A DNA stretch of 64,000 bases, from assembly GCF_003261055.1 (NCBI RefSeq), contig NZ_CP030073.1:1736001-1800000 (forward strand), in the 5' to 3' direction. Below the pieces are notes generated by a model. It was not told where the DNA came from. It did not search any database and was given only the letters and a program-made list of their open reading frames with translations. Below, in pieces: positions 1 to 10,874 of the stretch. The position numbers were made by a program, and so were the translations under genes. Within the stretch, counting starts at the first letter, position 1; the number at the start of each line of letters is the position of its first letter. The DNA is from Streptomyces cadmiisoli (GTDB lineage Bacteria > Actinomycetota > Actinomycetes > Streptomycetales > Streptomycetaceae).

Positions 1-3000
1 GACCGTGGCCTGCGCTTCGAACCCCTGCGCAGCGAGCTCTTCGAGCCCCGTTCGGTACGCCTCATCGGCAGGGGCGTCCTCGACCCCCGCAGCGACGAAG
101 ACAGCGACCCACGCTGGCTCGACCTTCGCCTACGCAACGCCGCCTTGCACGAGGTGCTGCGTCTGCTCACCATGAAGAAGGGCAAGCGCGGCGAGCGGGG
201 CGGTTTCATCTCCTATCGCAACCTCGGCATCAACCAGCTCGGCGCCGTCTACGAGGGCCTGATGTCGTACACCGGCATCATCGCCGAGGAGGAACTGTGT
301 GAGGTCGCCAAGGGCGGTGACCCGGAAAAGGGCTCCTGGCTCATCCCCTCCAAGAAGCAGGACCAGTACCCCGACAAGACCCTCGTCCACTACGACGAGG
401 ACGACGCCCGCAAGGGCCTGCGAGGCGTCAAGAAGTACGAGAAGGGCTCCTTCGTCTACCGCCTCGCCGGCCGTGACCGCGAGACCTCCGCCTCGTACTA
501 CACGCCCGAGTCGCTGACCCAAGTTACGGTCGAGCTCACTCTCAAGCACCGCCTGGACCAGCAGCGCGACGCCGATGGCAACGTCATCAAGACCCGCGCG
601 TCCGAACTGCTCAAGTACAAGATCTGCGAGCCGGCCCTCGGCTCCGGCGCATTCCTGAACGAGGCGATCAACCAGGTCGCTGAGGAGTACCTGCGCCGCA
701 GGCAGGACGAGCTGGGCGTCACCATCCCAACCGCGGACGCCCTCACGGAGAAGCAGAAGGCCAAGGCATACATCGCCCTGCACAACGCGTACGGCGTCGA
801 CCTCAACGCCACGGGCGTCGAGTTGGCCGAGGTGTCCCTCTGGCTTAACACCATGCACCCAGGCATGCGCGCCCCCTGGTTCGGCCTCCACCTGCGCCGA
901 GGCAACAGCCTCATCGGCGCCCGCCGTGCCGTCTACGCCGCCGACGACGTCACCGGCAAGGAATGGCTCAAGGCCAAGGGCGCCCTGGCGCCCACCCCGC
1001 TCCCCTTCCTCAACGACGGCGAGCCCCAACTACTCCCCCAGGACGCGGTCCACCAGTTCCTTCTGCCGAGTCCCGGATGGGCCGCGGTCGCGGGCTCGAA
1101 GGAGGCTAAGGAACTCGCGAAGGAAGGCGTTGATCAGCTCGCCGCCTGGAAGAAGGGCATCCTCCAGCGCCCGAAGCGCGGCAAGGCCGGCAAGTCGAAG
1201 AAGGAGCCGGTGTCCCAGTTCACCCGTCTCCGTGACGCCGCTCGGCGGGTCGAGTTCCTCTGGTCGCTCGTCGTCAAGCGCATGGAGCTGTCCGAGCAGG
1301 CGATTGCTCGCCGGATCGACGTCTGGGGCGCCGACCCCACGGACCCCGAGTTCGCCTTCCTCCACCGTCCCGACCAGGCCGTTCCCAAGGAGCAGGTACT
1401 CGAGGACCTCTTCAACGCTGCTGACACCCCGTACTGGCGCTTGAAAAAGATCATGGATGCCTGGTGCGCGTTGTGGTTCTGGCCCGTCGACAAGGCCGGG
1501 CTGCTCGACGGAACGGCCGGGGAGTACGCGGCACGGCTGGAAGTGACGGGAGCGGACAGCCTCAGCCGCCTGCTCGACGGCGCGCCGCTGGTGACGCAGT
1601 CGCCCGGGCCCCCTGCCGATGCGGAACCGGTCGCCGTGCCGACACCCACACCCGCTCCGCGGTTCGTCGAGGCAACGGCCCTGTTTGCTCTCGGCCCAGA
1701 GCAGACCAGCTTTGAGGACCTCGAGCTTAGCGCCGATGACTCGGTCGTGGAGGTCAAGGAGGTCAGGCCGCGGGGAGGGGCCCAGACCTCACCTCCGAAG
1801 CCAAAGGCGCTGGAGCGTCGGGCAATCGTCCCGCTCAAGGACCTGGACGACTGGCTAGAGTTCCTGGAGGCTATGCTCGGCACGGCCGACGTGCCCGAAG
1901 GTACCCTCATCGACAGCTTCAAGGACCTCGAAGCGCTCAAGAGCTTCGAGGAGACGCTGCCCAGCTTCATGGGCATGGACGCCGGCAACCCGGAGGACCG
2001 CTTCCCGTGGCTCCGAGAGGTACAAGACATCGCGGAGGAGCAGGGCTTCCTGAATTGGGAGCTGGAGTTCGCCCTCGTTTTCGCACACGGAGGCGGCTTC
2101 GATATCCAAGTTGGCAATCCGCCTTGGGTGCGCCCCCAGTGGGACGAACTCGCAGTGCTCGCCGAATTTGATCCTTGGTTCAAGCTAACCGATAAGCACA
2201 GCGCCACAGAGAAGAGCGGACGCCGCACAGCCATCCATCGAACCGTCAACGGACTCGCGTACGTGCTGGGCGAGTTGACATCCACTTCTTCAACCTCAGC
2301 ATTCCTGAGTTCGACTCCAACGTATCCGCTACTCGCCGGAACACGCCCGGATCTCTACCGGGCGTTCATGTGTCGTACATGGTCGAACACGACAGGGCTC
2401 GGCATTATTGGCCTGATCCATCCAGACACCCATTTCACAGGGGATAAAGAAGCACGCCTCCGCGAGGAGGCATATCATAGACTGCGCGTCCACGCGGATT
2501 TCGTAAACCCGGGGCATCGGTTCTTTCCCGCCCCGGTCGGAGAGTCAAGCCATTTCGGCCTGCATATTTACGGACCATCCGGAGAAATCGGGTTCGATCA
2601 CCTCTGCTGGCTCTTCTCAGTTGACGCCCTCCGCTTTTCCGAAACCCACGATGGCAATGGCGAGGCGCCAGGAGTCCGCTACAAAGGCGCACTCGACGAA
2701 CGACCCCATCGCGCCCGCATCATCCGAGTCGACCTCGGGGTACTTGCTCAATGGCAGCGCCTAATCGGCAAGCTGGACCAGCCCACCAGCCAGTCCCGCC
2801 TCCTCTCCCCGGTAAGCACCGCGGAGGCAGAGGCTATCAAATCTCTCGCCGACTACCCGACCAAACTGGGCCAATTCTCGGTTCAAGTGTCGCAGGGGTT
2901 CTACGAGACGCCCACTCGGGACGCGGGAATCATCGAGTACAGGCTATCCACTCCGGAGGAGTGGTCCGAGGTCATCCTCAAGGGCCCACAACTCGGTGTC

Positions 3001-4140
3001 GCTACACCGCTATTCAAGGCCCCGAACGCAGGAAGTAATGACGTCCTCGGCATGAACTTGATGACAATTGCCGACGACGCCGTACCTCAGACCGAGTATC
3101 GGCGCGCTATCGGACGCGCCGAGTATGAGGAATGCCATGACAAGTGGTTTGATCATGGACATTTCGGCCCACAGTACGAGTATCCAGATGCACCCGATGC
3201 CAATACCAGGGAATTCCTAGAAGCAACAGGAGATTCCGAAGGGAGAATTTCACCCACAGAAAGTGGCACAGCCACGAATTCGCGGCCAGTGCGCAGTTAT
3301 ACCAATTTCTATCGCCTTGCTTGGCGTCGGCAGATCGCACCAGACACCGAAAGAAGCTTGTACGCGGCCGTGATCCCGCCAGGCCCTGCCCATGTCGATT
3401 TGGTCAACAGTTTGACCGCATCGAACAATAGGGAAACCGTCCTGAACTCGGGATTTTGGGCATCGATCCCCTTGGACTATTTTCTCCGCACAACAGGTAG
3501 ATCAGACTTGCGTGCGGGTGATGTCCGGACGCTTCCTGCCCCCAATGTCGAGCACCCTCTTGCTTCCGCCCTGACTCTCAGGACTCTTCGTCTCAACTGC
3601 CTCACCGATGCCTACAGTGAGCTGTGGGCCGAGCTCTATGAAGCGGAGTGGCTGACGAACGAGAGTTGGGCATGCAAGTGGCCAGGAATTCAACCGCTAA
3701 ATGATGTCAGGCCCATCTGGGAGCGGGATACTCCATTGCGCTCAGAACGCGCTCGCCGCGCCGCCTTGGTAGAAATTGATGCCTTGGTCGCTGTCTGGAT
3801 TGGCCTCTCCGCTGAAGCGCTGATCGCGATGTACCGCGCTCGATTCCCGGTCATGAACCGTTTCGAGGAAACCACCTGGTTTGACGCAGAAGGTTGGAAG
3901 ATTGCTGGAAACGCCCGCACCATTGGGCAACGCCAAACGAAGGAAAGTTGGGCCCAGTTCAAGGAGTTCCAAGCAGACCCCGCAAGCAGCCCAGTGCCAG
4001 ATGGCTACACCGCACCGTTCTATAAGGCTGACCGCGAAGGGGAGATGCGGGCTGCGCACGCCTACTTCCAGAAACGGCTCGACGCCGCCGTCGCCCGTGG
4101 CGAGTGGGATCCGGTGAAGCAGGAGGTGCCGAAGCCGTGA
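1..4140 (+). CDS. Eco57I/PglX-like N6-adenine DNA methyltransferase, 5' end outside the window
   Basis: The frame is open from base 1, so the gene begins upstream; 1379 residues are visible. Motif I reads EPALGSGAF (from about residue 210) and motif IV reads NPPW (residues 706-709), the order and spelling of N6-adenine methyltransferases of the Eco57I/BREX PglX/DISARM DrmMI type. The roughly 500 residues between them are an insertion typical of these large enzymes. The remainder should hold the target-recognition region. It overlaps the next gene by 4 bases, and the helicases downstream suggest it is the self-marking or modification part of a defence system. GC content falls in the C-terminal half (48% in bases 3181-3240 against 62% in 601-660, counted by hand). 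Family assignment is firm; the exact system type is inferred. Confidence 0.9.
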   Translation, partial: DRGLRFEPLRSELFEPRSVRLIGRGVLDPRSDEDSDPRWLDLRLRNAALHEVLRLLTMKKGKRGERGGFISYRNLGINQLGAVYEGLMSYTGIIAEEELCEVAKGGDPEKGSWLIPSKKQDQYPDKTLVHYDEDDARKGLRGVKKYEKGSFVYRLAGRDRETSASYYTPESLTQVTVELTLKHRLDQQRDADGNVIKTRASELLKYKICEPALGSGAFLNEAINQVAEEYLRRRQDELGVTIPTADALTEKQKAKAYIALHNAYGVDLNATGVELAEVSLWLNTMHPGMRAPWFGLHLRRGNSLIGARRAVYAADDVTGKEWLKAKGALAPTPLPFLNDGEPQLLPQDAVHQFLLPSPGWAAVAGSKEAKELAKEGVDQLAAWKKGILQRPKRGKAGKSKKEPVSQFTRLRDAARRVEFLWSLVVKRMELSEQAIARRIDVWGADPTDPEFAFLHRPDQAVPKEQVLEDLFNAADTPYWRLKKIMDAWCALWFWPVDKAGLLDGTAGEYAARLEVTGADSLSRLLDGAPLVTQSPGPPADAEPVAVPTPTPAPRFVEATALFALGPEQTSFEDLELSADDSVVEVKEVRPRGGAQTSPPKPKALERRAIVPLKDLDDWLEFLEAMLGTADVPEGTLIDSFKDLEALKSFEETLPSFMGMDAGNPEDRFPWLREVQDIAEEQGFLNWELEFALVFAHGGGFDIQVGNPPWVRPQWDELAVLAEFDPWFKLTDKHSATEKSGRRTAIHRTVNGLAYVLGELTSTSSTSAFLSSTPTYPLLAGTRPDLYRAFMCRTWSNTTGLGIIGLIHPDTHFTGDKEARLREEAYHRLRVHADFVNPGHRFFPAPVGESSHFGLHIYGPSGEIGFDHLCWLFSVDALRFSETHDGNGEAPGVRYKGALDERPHRARIIRVDLGVLAQWQRLIGKLDQPTSQSRLLSPVSTAEAEAIKSLADYPTKLGQFSVQVSQGFYETPTRDAGIIEYRLSTPEEWSEVILKGPQLGVATPLFKAPNAGSNDVLGMNLMTIADDAVPQTEYRRAIGRAEYEECHDKWFDHGHFGPQYEYPDAPDANTREFLEATGDSEGRISPTESGTATNSRPVRSYTNFYRLAWRRQIAPDTERSLYAAVIPPGPAHVDLVNSLTASNNRETVLNSGFWASIPLDYFLRTTGRSDLRAGDVRTLPAPNVEHPLASALTLRTLRLNCLTDAYSELWAELYEAEWLTNESWACKWPGIQPLNDVRPIWERDTPLRSERARRAALVEIDALVAVWIGLSAEALIAMYRARFPVMNRFEETTWFDAEGWKIAGNARTIGQRQTKESWAQFKEFQADPASSPVPDGYTAPFYKADREGEMRAAHAYFQKRLDAAVARGEWDPVKQEVPKP

Positions 4141-7100
4141 GGCCGACGCTTCAGGCGCGGGGGCTCAAGGAGAGCCTGCTGCAGTATCTATCGACGACGT
4201 ACGCGCTCACCGACGAGGGCGCGCGTGAGGCGCTGCACCGGTTCCTCGGTGACGAGACGTCGGGGATGTTCCGGGGCCCGTATCTACGAATCCGGACGCC
4301 CTTCACCGTGGCCGGCGAGGAGTGGCGCAAGCATTTGGAGTGGCAGCGGGACGGCTTCAGGCCGTACGCGCACCAGGCGGTTGCGTTCGCACGGTTGACC
4401 TCGGCGCACGGCCACACCCCGCAGCCGACGCTGGTCACCACCGGTACCGGGTCCGGTAAGACGGAGTCGTTCCTGTACCCCGTGCTGGACCACTGCCGTC
4501 GGGAGCGGGCCTCCGGCAAGACCGGGGTGAAGGCCGTCTTCCTTTACCCCATGAATGCCCTGGCCACCGACCAGGCGCAGCGCATCAACGACCTGCTCAC
4601 CGAGAACGCCGAGCTCGGGAAGCTGTCGGCCGGCCTCTACATCGGAGAGCGCGCGGCGACGCAGTACGAGAGGGTGCGAACGCGGCGCTCGGACATGCAG
4701 CTGTCCCCGCCGGACATCCTGATAACGAACTACAAGATGCTGGACCTCCTCCTCCAGCGTGCGGATGACGCGCCCCTGTGGCGGGAGTCGGATATCCGCT
4801 ACGTCGTCGTGGACGAGTTCCACACGTACGACGGGGCACAGGGCACGGACGTCGGGATGCTGCTGCGTCGACTCGCCGCCTCCGTTGGGGCAGCCGAGGA
4901 AGGCCGTCCGCTGGGGAAGATCTGTCCGGTCGCGACGTCGGCGACGCTTGCTTCCGGCACGGACGAGGACGGCACGGCGCAGCTGCTGGAGGTGGCCACC
5001 CACGTCTTCGGCACGGAGTTCACGGCGGACTCCATCGTCGGGGAGAACCGGCTCACGGTCGAGGAGTTCATCCCGCTCGGCGACGTGACCATGCAGCCGA
5101 TGCCGACACCCGACGAGTTGCTGGCGCTGCCCGATCCGGCGACCGGCGATGAGGCGTTGCTGGATCTGATCGAGAAGGTGACGGACGTCCGTGACCTTGA
5201 TCCATTCCTCCTCGGTGGGAACCTCAAGCGGCATTTGTTCACTCGTGCGGTGATGCAGGCGCTCGGCGGCGGAGTGAAGACCAGTGCCGAAGTGCTGGAT
5301 GTGATGTGGCGTGCGGGCGCCGCCGGCTGGTCCGAGGCGGTGGCGCGGCAGCCGGAGAAGGCGGCTGAGGCGCTGGCGCGGTTCGTCGCGCTGCTGTCGT
5401 ACGCCCGCGATCCGGAGTCCTCGCCCGCCGAGCCCCGGCCGTTCGTGCACGTCGAGGTGCATCAGTGGGCGCGTTCGGTGTCGCGGCTGCTGCGTGGGGT
5501 GCTGCCGTGGCCGAAGGCGGAGTTCCGCTGGGATGTGGCCGGCACGGCCGATGCCGGCGCGGCCGACAGCGGCCGTATGGCGCCGGTGACGACGGCGACG
5601 TCGGGGCAGAGCGCGAACCTGTTCCTGCCGGCGATCTACTGCCGTGACTGCGGACGGTCGGGGTGGGCGGTGTTCTCGCCGGAGAGCGATGACCACGATG
5701 TCCAGTTCGACACGTACAAGATCCGGCGGGCGTCACTGGGCCAGGACAAGGCCCGGGTGCGGAACCTGATCGCCGCGACGGACCGGGAGGCCAGGGAGGG
5801 TTCCGGAGCCGCGCTGCTCACGGCGGCCGGTGGCAAGGGGGGCTCGGCTGCGTCGCAGGGTGCCGGCGGGGTTCTGATGGTGCTGGACGGCACCCGTAAG
5901 CGGCTGCGACTGCCTGATCCGCTGAACGATTACGACCGGGAGACCAAGGAGCCCCGGCTGACGGCCCGCGACTCGGCGTTCGTGCTCGTGAACTTCGGGG
6001 AGACGGCGAACACCGCGGCCAAGGAGGACTGGTGTCCGGCGTGCGGTGAGCGCAACGCGATCCGCTACCTCGGTACGGGTGCCGCCGCGATGGCGGCCGC
6101 GTCCATCACCCAGCTATTCACCGGTGGGGAGCTCGACAAGAAGCTCCACGAGAAAAAGACGCTGATGTTCAACGACTCGGTGCAGGATGCCGCGCACCGT
6201 GCCGGGTTCGTCGCCAACCGCTCGTACACCTTCTCGCTCCGTGCTCTCCTCGCCGACCACCTGCGGCACGACGAGCCGACCGCGCTGAATGATCTGATTG
6301 CGAACGTCGTCGACGCCACGACGGACAAGGACACCCTCTCGGCGGTGGTGCCACCGGACCTGCACGGCTTCAAGGGCGTGAACCGGTTGCTGTCCGGCCA
6401 GGGTCGCGGTGGGGACCTGAAGACGTGGCGGCTGATCGGTCAGCGGCTGGCTTTCGAGGCGCTCATGGAGTTCGGCTTCCGGTCCCGGAACGGCCGTACA
6501 TTGGAGCTGACCCGCACCGCCGCCGCACAGGTCCGCATCGACGACCCGGCGGCAGTGATCGCGCTGGTCAAACGGCTGCACGAGGAGAGCGTGCGAGACG
6601 GCCTGCCGCTGGTGGCGCAGGACGACGCCCGCTATCTGGCGTTCGTACGCATTTTCCTGGAGCGGCTCCGTACCCGGGGTGCGGTCGCCCATCAGTGGCT
6701 GAACAAGTACATCGACGAGGCGGGCACCAGCCGGTACTACATCTGGGGCAAGCGGGCTCCGGGCATGCGGGCCTTCCCGAAGGGGATAGCCGCCCCCGTG
6801 TTCCTGCTCGGGCAGCCCAAGAACGGCAGCGAGTTCGACTTCGCGACCGGACGGCTCTCCTGGTACGAGCGGTGGGCCGGGCGGTGCCTGGAGCTGCCGC
6901 GTGACCTGGCACCCGAGCTGTGGGGCCGGCTGCTGCCCGAACTCGCCTCAATGGGGCTGCTGTCGGTGCGCACCCCTAACGACACCTCGGTGCGGGTGTA
7001 CGGGCTCAAGCCCGGCAACATCGAGGCCCGGCTGCTGGACGACGAGCAGGTGCGGGTCTCGTATGTGCGGTGCCCGGTGTGCTTCTGGGAGCAGACGGTC

Positions 7101-10100
7101 CATCCGTCGCTGCTGGACCAGTGGCACGACCAGCCTTGTCCCTCCTACCGGTGCCGACGGGGCCGCCTTGTGGCCGGCGACCGGCCCGAGAGGCTGGGGG
7201 TACACCACCGCGACCGCGACTACAGGGACGACTACTACCGGCGGCTCTACCGCGGGGCAGGCACCTATCAGGTGGTCACCGCCGAGCACACGGGCATGCT
7301 GACGCGACACCAGCGCGAGAAGGTCGAGGAGGCGTTCAAGCGCGGCGGCGGGTTCAAGGACCCCAATGTGCTCTCCTGCACGCCAACGCTGGAGATGGGC
7401 ATCGACATCGGCGACCTGTCCGCCGTCGTGCTGGCCGCGCTGCCGCGCCGCCCCGCCTCCTACGCTCAGCAAGTCGGCCGGGCCGGTCGCCGCACCGGCA
7501 ATGCCTTCCTGCTCACCATCCCCGACCGGCGGCGCCGCGACCTGTACTTCCTCGAGCGTCCGAAGGACCTGATCGCGGGCACGATCGTGCCGCCCGGGTC
7601 CTACTTGTCAGCCGTCGAGATCCTTCGTCGTCAGTACCTGGCGCATCTGCTGGACCTCGCCGCGGCCGGCCGTCTCGTCCGGGCGGACGGCATCGTGCTG
7701 CGCGCGCTGCCGCACAAGGCGCCGCGCCTGTTCGGCCCGTCCGGCTATCTGACCGATCTGGTGGAGCTGGCCCTCGACCAGGGCGAGGAGCTGGTCAAGG
7801 GGTTCCTGCGGCTGTTCCCGGTCGGCGTCAGCGAGCAGGCCGGGGCCGACCTGAAGGCGTATGCGACGCACGGTCTACGCAGCGCCGTAGAAAGGGCGGA
7901 AGGCGAGTGGCGGCGCGCCGAGGACGCGCTGCGGGCGCGGCTGCGGGAGATCGACGAGGCCCACGGCGAGCTGCACGACAGCGACCCCGACCAGGCCCGC
8001 CAGAAGGCGGAACTGGACGCCGAACGGCGCGGGGTGGGCAGGCAGCTGCTCCACCTGGGCGACACCACGGCACAGACCGCCCTGTGTGACCTGGGTCTGC
8101 TGCCGAACTACGCCCTCATCGACTCGTCCACGACACTGTCGGCGACCCTGTACGGCGAGGACGGCATCGATCCGAAGACGGGCAAGGTGGTGTACACGTC
8201 CGAGACCCTCTCCTATGAGCGGCCCCGCCGCTTCGCGATCCAGGAGCTGGCGCCGGGCAACACCTTCTACGTCAACGGCTACCGGCACGAGATCACCGGC
8301 CTGGAGCTGTCGACGGGTGGGCGCCAGGAGTGGCGGACCTGGAGGGTGTGCCCAGGGTGCGGGTACGTACGCACCGAGGACGCCACCGACGATCGCTCTC
8401 CGTGCCCCCGGTGCAGGACGAGCCAGATCGCCGACGACGGCTCCTGCTTGTTCCAGGTCGTGGAGCCGGCCACCGTGACGTCGCGGGACAAGCGTGAGGA
8501 CGCACGGATCCGGGACGACAAGGACGACCGTGATCGCCGTTCGTACACCGTCGTGGACGCGGTGGACATCCCCGTCGAGAAGATCGAGCGGGGGAAGTCC
8601 TGGCGGCACGACCGCGAGACGTTCGGGGTGGACTTCTGCCGCACGGCGATGATCCGACGGATCAACGTCGGCCCAGTCCGCTATGACGCTCCTGCCCGAG
8701 ATGACTTCGCCGGCCACCTGGTCCGGCTGAACCCCTTCCACGTGTGCACCGCCTGCGGGGCCGCGAGCGCGGACGGCCGTCCGGTCTTCGACCACGACAC
8801 CGACGCCCTTGAATCGGCAGCAGCCCGCGCCCCGCAGCTCAAGCACCACCGCCCGTGGTGCCCGCTGCGCCGCGGCAAAAAGGACGGCGTCACGCAGGAG
8901 CAGGTGCTGCTGGCCCACCAGCTGCAGACCGAAGCCCTGCGGATCCTCATCCCGGCCGCGACAGCCGACGTCGACGCACGGGTGCACTCCTTCCGGGCCG
9001 CCCTGCGACTCGGTGTCGACCTGCACTTCGGCGGCGACCCGCAGCACCTGGACACCACGGTGGCCTCCATGCCGGACATGGACAGCGGCGAGCGCCGCTG
9101 GTTCCTGGTCCTCTTCGACTCTCTCCCGGGCGGTACCGGCTACCTGGACCGGCTCACCGACCGCCGTGCCTTCCGAGACACCCTCGCTCGGGCGTACGAA
9201 CAGCTCAAGGCATGTCCGTGCGCCGAGGAGCAACGGCGCGCCTGCCACCGCTGTCTGCACCGCTACACCCCCGAGCAGTTCCAGGACGTCGTCTCGCGCC
9301 AGGCGGCGCTCAGCATGCTGGAGTCGCTGCTGTTCAAGGGGGACGGCGAGGACGGCTGGGACATCAGCGATGTGGAGCACACCGGGCTGGTCGGGCTGGA
9401 CGCTCAGGTCGAATCCGACCTGGAGGCCCGCTTCCTGACCGCACTGCGGGACTGGGTGAAGGTCACCGACGACGCGGCCTTGGATGAGGAGGGCCACGCC
9501 AGCGGACATCTGCGATTTACCGACGGCTCGGACGTGATGCACTGGAGGCTGACGGCCCAGCGGCAGCTCGAAGGCACCCGAACGGACTTCACCTTCACCC
9601 GCGTCGGCGGTCCGGTGCAGAGCGTGCACGTCTATCTGGAAGGCTTCCGGTTCCACGCCAGCCGGGAGCACAACCTCATCGCCAAGAACGCGGCCCAGCG
9701 CACCCGGCTCCGTGCCGACGGAAAGATCGTCTTCCAGATCACCTGGGCCGACATCGATCTGTTCGAACGGCAGCCGGGGCGTACCAAGCCCGTCTGGCCA
9801 CCGTACCGGGGCACCGCCCAGGAGCAGGCCAAGGCCGCCTACGAGCAGTACGGCGGCAACCGTGCGCACTTCGGCGAAGCTGTCTTCGCCAACCCGATCG
9901 ACACGCTCATCGCCTATCTGCGGGACCCTGACGCCACCCGTTGGGCCCGCCGGGCCCGCGCCCTGGTCACTGGCCTCACTGCTGTTTCCGCCACGACCGC
10001 CGTCGCCGCGACCGGCAAGCGCAGCGAGCTCGTCGCCGCGTTGCGCGAACAGCTCGCTTCCTTCGGAGCCGGCCAACGACACGGCAGGCCGGTGGTACCC

Positions 10101-10874
10101 GACGCCGGCAGCCTCGGTCCCGTTCATGTGTTCCGGACCCAGGACGAGCACGGTCTGCCGATCGTGTTCGCGCTGGACGCGGCCGACCCTGACAACCTGC
10201 GGTGGACCGCCCTGACGGTCCTCAACGACAGCGACGCTGTCCTCGACACCGACGAGCACAAGCTGCGGTGGCGGTCCTGGCTGTACTGGACCAACATCAC
10301 CCAGTTTCTGTCCCTCGTCGGCGGGGACGGTGTCCAGCTCGCCGTCAGCAGCGCTGCGGACTTCGAGGTAGAGGTTCTCGCCGTGTGCGGTGGCCTGGGT
10401 GAACTCGACTCGCTCGCCGCAGCACTCGCCCCCGCGCCCACCCTCGTGCCCGGGCCCACAGCTCGACCCGCCGCCTCGGAGCCGAGCACGGACTCGCCGG
10501 CGGAAGCCGCCCTCCGGAAGATCATCCGGGACGCCGTCTGGGACGACGACATCCTGGAGATCCTGCGCGACGACCCCGACGAGGCACCTGCCCTTCTCCG
10601 CCTCGCCGAGACGCTCGCCGAGCACGGAAAGCAGGCCCCCGTCTTCGGGTTCGAACTCGGAAGCAGCCGCTGGCAGGCGGACTTCGCCTGGCAGACTCCC
10701 GACCTCAAGATCGCCGTTGTGGCCGCCCACCAGGGCGACGAGGACATCGAGGCCCAGCGACGCGACGCCGCCTACGCCGAGGACGGCTGGACGGTCCGGA
10801 CCGCCGCCGCATGGCTCGACCACCTCGACACCCTGCTCGTACAGCTCCCCAATACGGAAGGCACCACCCGATGA
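4137..10874 (+). CDS. Giant DEAD-box helicase with C-terminal DUF1998-type region (DrmA/DrmB or MrfA-like)
   Basis: A protein of 2245 residues. The GTG at 4137 is preferred: it overlaps the upstream stop as GTGA and has AGGAGG about 10 bases upstream, while an in-frame GTG at 4104 lacks this. The N-terminus holds a P-loop (TGTGSGKT, Lys about 108) and Walker B DEFH (about 226-229). A helicase C domain follows with TPTLEMGIDIGDL and QQVGRAGRR. Several CxxC pairs occur along the chain (PACGE, PVCFWE, PGCGY, PRCR, TACG), and near the C-terminus come LPGGTGYLDRL and CHRCLHRY, the DUF1998 signature. DISARM normally splits helicase (DrmA) and DUF1998 (DrmB) into two genes; here they form one chain as in MrfA but about three times longer. 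It probably loads on or remodels DNA with the methylase and the next helicase. Confidence 0.9.
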   Translation: MRPTLQARGLKESLLQYLSTTYALTDEGAREALHRFLGDETSGMFRGPYLRIRTPFTVAGEEWRKHLEWQRDGFRPYAHQAVAFARLTSAHGHTPQPTLVTTGTGSGKTESFLYPVLDHCRRERASGKTGVKAVFLYPMNALATDQAQRINDLLTENAELGKLSAGLYIGERAATQYERVRTRRSDMQLSPPDILITNYKMLDLLLQRADDAPLWRESDIRYVVVDEFHTYDGAQGTDVGMLLRRLAASVGAAEEGRPLGKICPVATSATLASGTDEDGTAQLLEVATHVFGTEFTADSIVGENRLTVEEFIPLGDVTMQPMPTPDELLALPDPATGDEALLDLIEKVTDVRDLDPFLLGGNLKRHLFTRAVMQALGGGVKTSAEVLDVMWRAGAAGWSEAVARQPEKAAEALARFVALLSYARDPESSPAEPRPFVHVEVHQWARSVSRLLRGVLPWPKAEFRWDVAGTADAGAADSGRMAPVTTATSGQSANLFLPAIYCRDCGRSGWAVFSPESDDHDVQFDTYKIRRASLGQDKARVRNLIAATDREAREGSGAALLTAAGGKGGSAASQGAGGVLMVLDGTRKRLRLPDPLNDYDRETKEPRLTARDSAFVLVNFGETANTAAKEDWCPACGERNAIRYLGTGAAAMAAASITQLFTGGELDKKLHEKKTLMFNDSVQDAAHRAGFVANRSYTFSLRALLADHLRHDEPTALNDLIANVVDATTDKDTLSAVVPPDLHGFKGVNRLLSGQGRGGDLKTWRLIGQRLAFEALMEFGFRSRNGRTLELTRTAAAQVRIDDPAAVIALVKRLHEESVRDGLPLVAQDDARYLAFVRIFLERLRTRGAVAHQWLNKYIDEAGTSRYYIWGKRAPGMRAFPKGIAAPVFLLGQPKNGSEFDFATGRLSWYERWAGRCLELPRDLAPELWGRLLPELASMGLLSVRTPNDTSVRVYGLKPGNIEARLLDDEQVRVSYVRCPVCFWEQTVHPSLLDQWHDQPCPSYRCRRGRLVAGDRPERLGVHHRDRDYRDDYYRRLYRGAGTYQVVTAEHTGMLTRHQREKVEEAFKRGGGFKDPNVLSCTPTLEMGIDIGDLSAVVLAALPRRPASYAQQVGRAGRRTGNAFLLTIPDRRRRDLYFLERPKDLIAGTIVPPGSYLSAVEILRRQYLAHLLDLAAAGRLVRADGIVLRALPHKAPRLFGPSGYLTDLVELALDQGEELVKGFLRLFPVGVSEQAGADLKAYATHGLRSAVERAEGEWRRAEDALRARLREIDEAHGELHDSDPDQARQKAELDAERRGVGRQLLHLGDTTAQTALCDLGLLPNYALIDSSTTLSATLYGEDGIDPKTGKVVYTSETLSYERPRRFAIQELAPGNTFYVNGYRHEITGLELSTGGRQEWRTWRVCPGCGYVRTEDATDDRSPCPRCRTSQIADDGSCLFQVVEPATVTSRDKREDARIRDDKDDRDRRSYTVVDAVDIPVEKIERGKSWRHDRETFGVDFCRTAMIRRINVGPVRYDAPARDDFAGHLVRLNPFHVCTACGAASADGRPVFDHDTDALESAAARAPQLKHHRPWCPLRRGKKDGVTQEQVLLAHQLQTEALRILIPAATADVDARVHSFRAALRLGVDLHFGGDPQHLDTTVASMPDMDSGERRWFLVLFDSLPGGTGYLDRLTDRRAFRDTLARAYEQLKACPCAEEQRRACHRCLHRYTPEQFQDVVSRQAALSMLESLLFKGDGEDGWDISDVEHTGLVGLDAQVESDLEARFLTALRDWVKVTDDAALDEEGHASGHLRFTDGSDVMHWRLTAQRQLEGTRTDFTFTRVGGPVQSVHVYLEGFRFHASREHNLIAKNAAQRTRLRADGKIVFQITWADIDLFERQPGRTKPVWPPYRGTAQEQAKAAYEQYGGNRAHFGEAVFANPIDTLIAYLRDPDATRWARRARALVTGLTAVSATTAVAATGKRSELVAALREQLASFGAGQRHGRPVVPDAGSLGPVHVFRTQDEHGLPIVFALDAADPDNLRWTALTVLNDSDAVLDTDEHKLRWRSWLYWTNITQFLSLVGGDGVQLAVSSAADFEVEVLAVCGGLGELDSLAAALAPAPTLVPGPTARPAASEPSTDSPAEAALRKIIRDAVWDDDILEILRDDPDEAPALLRLAETLAEHGKQAPVFGFELGSSRWQADFAWQTPDLKIAVVAAHQGDEDIEAQRRDAAYAEDGWTVRTAAAWLDHLDTLLVQLPNTEGTTR

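Noticed and set aside
7875..10823. Long minus-strand open frame opposite the helicase gene
   Set aside because: A shadow of GC-biased codons; no motif, while the + strand carries clear helicase and DUF1998 motifs.
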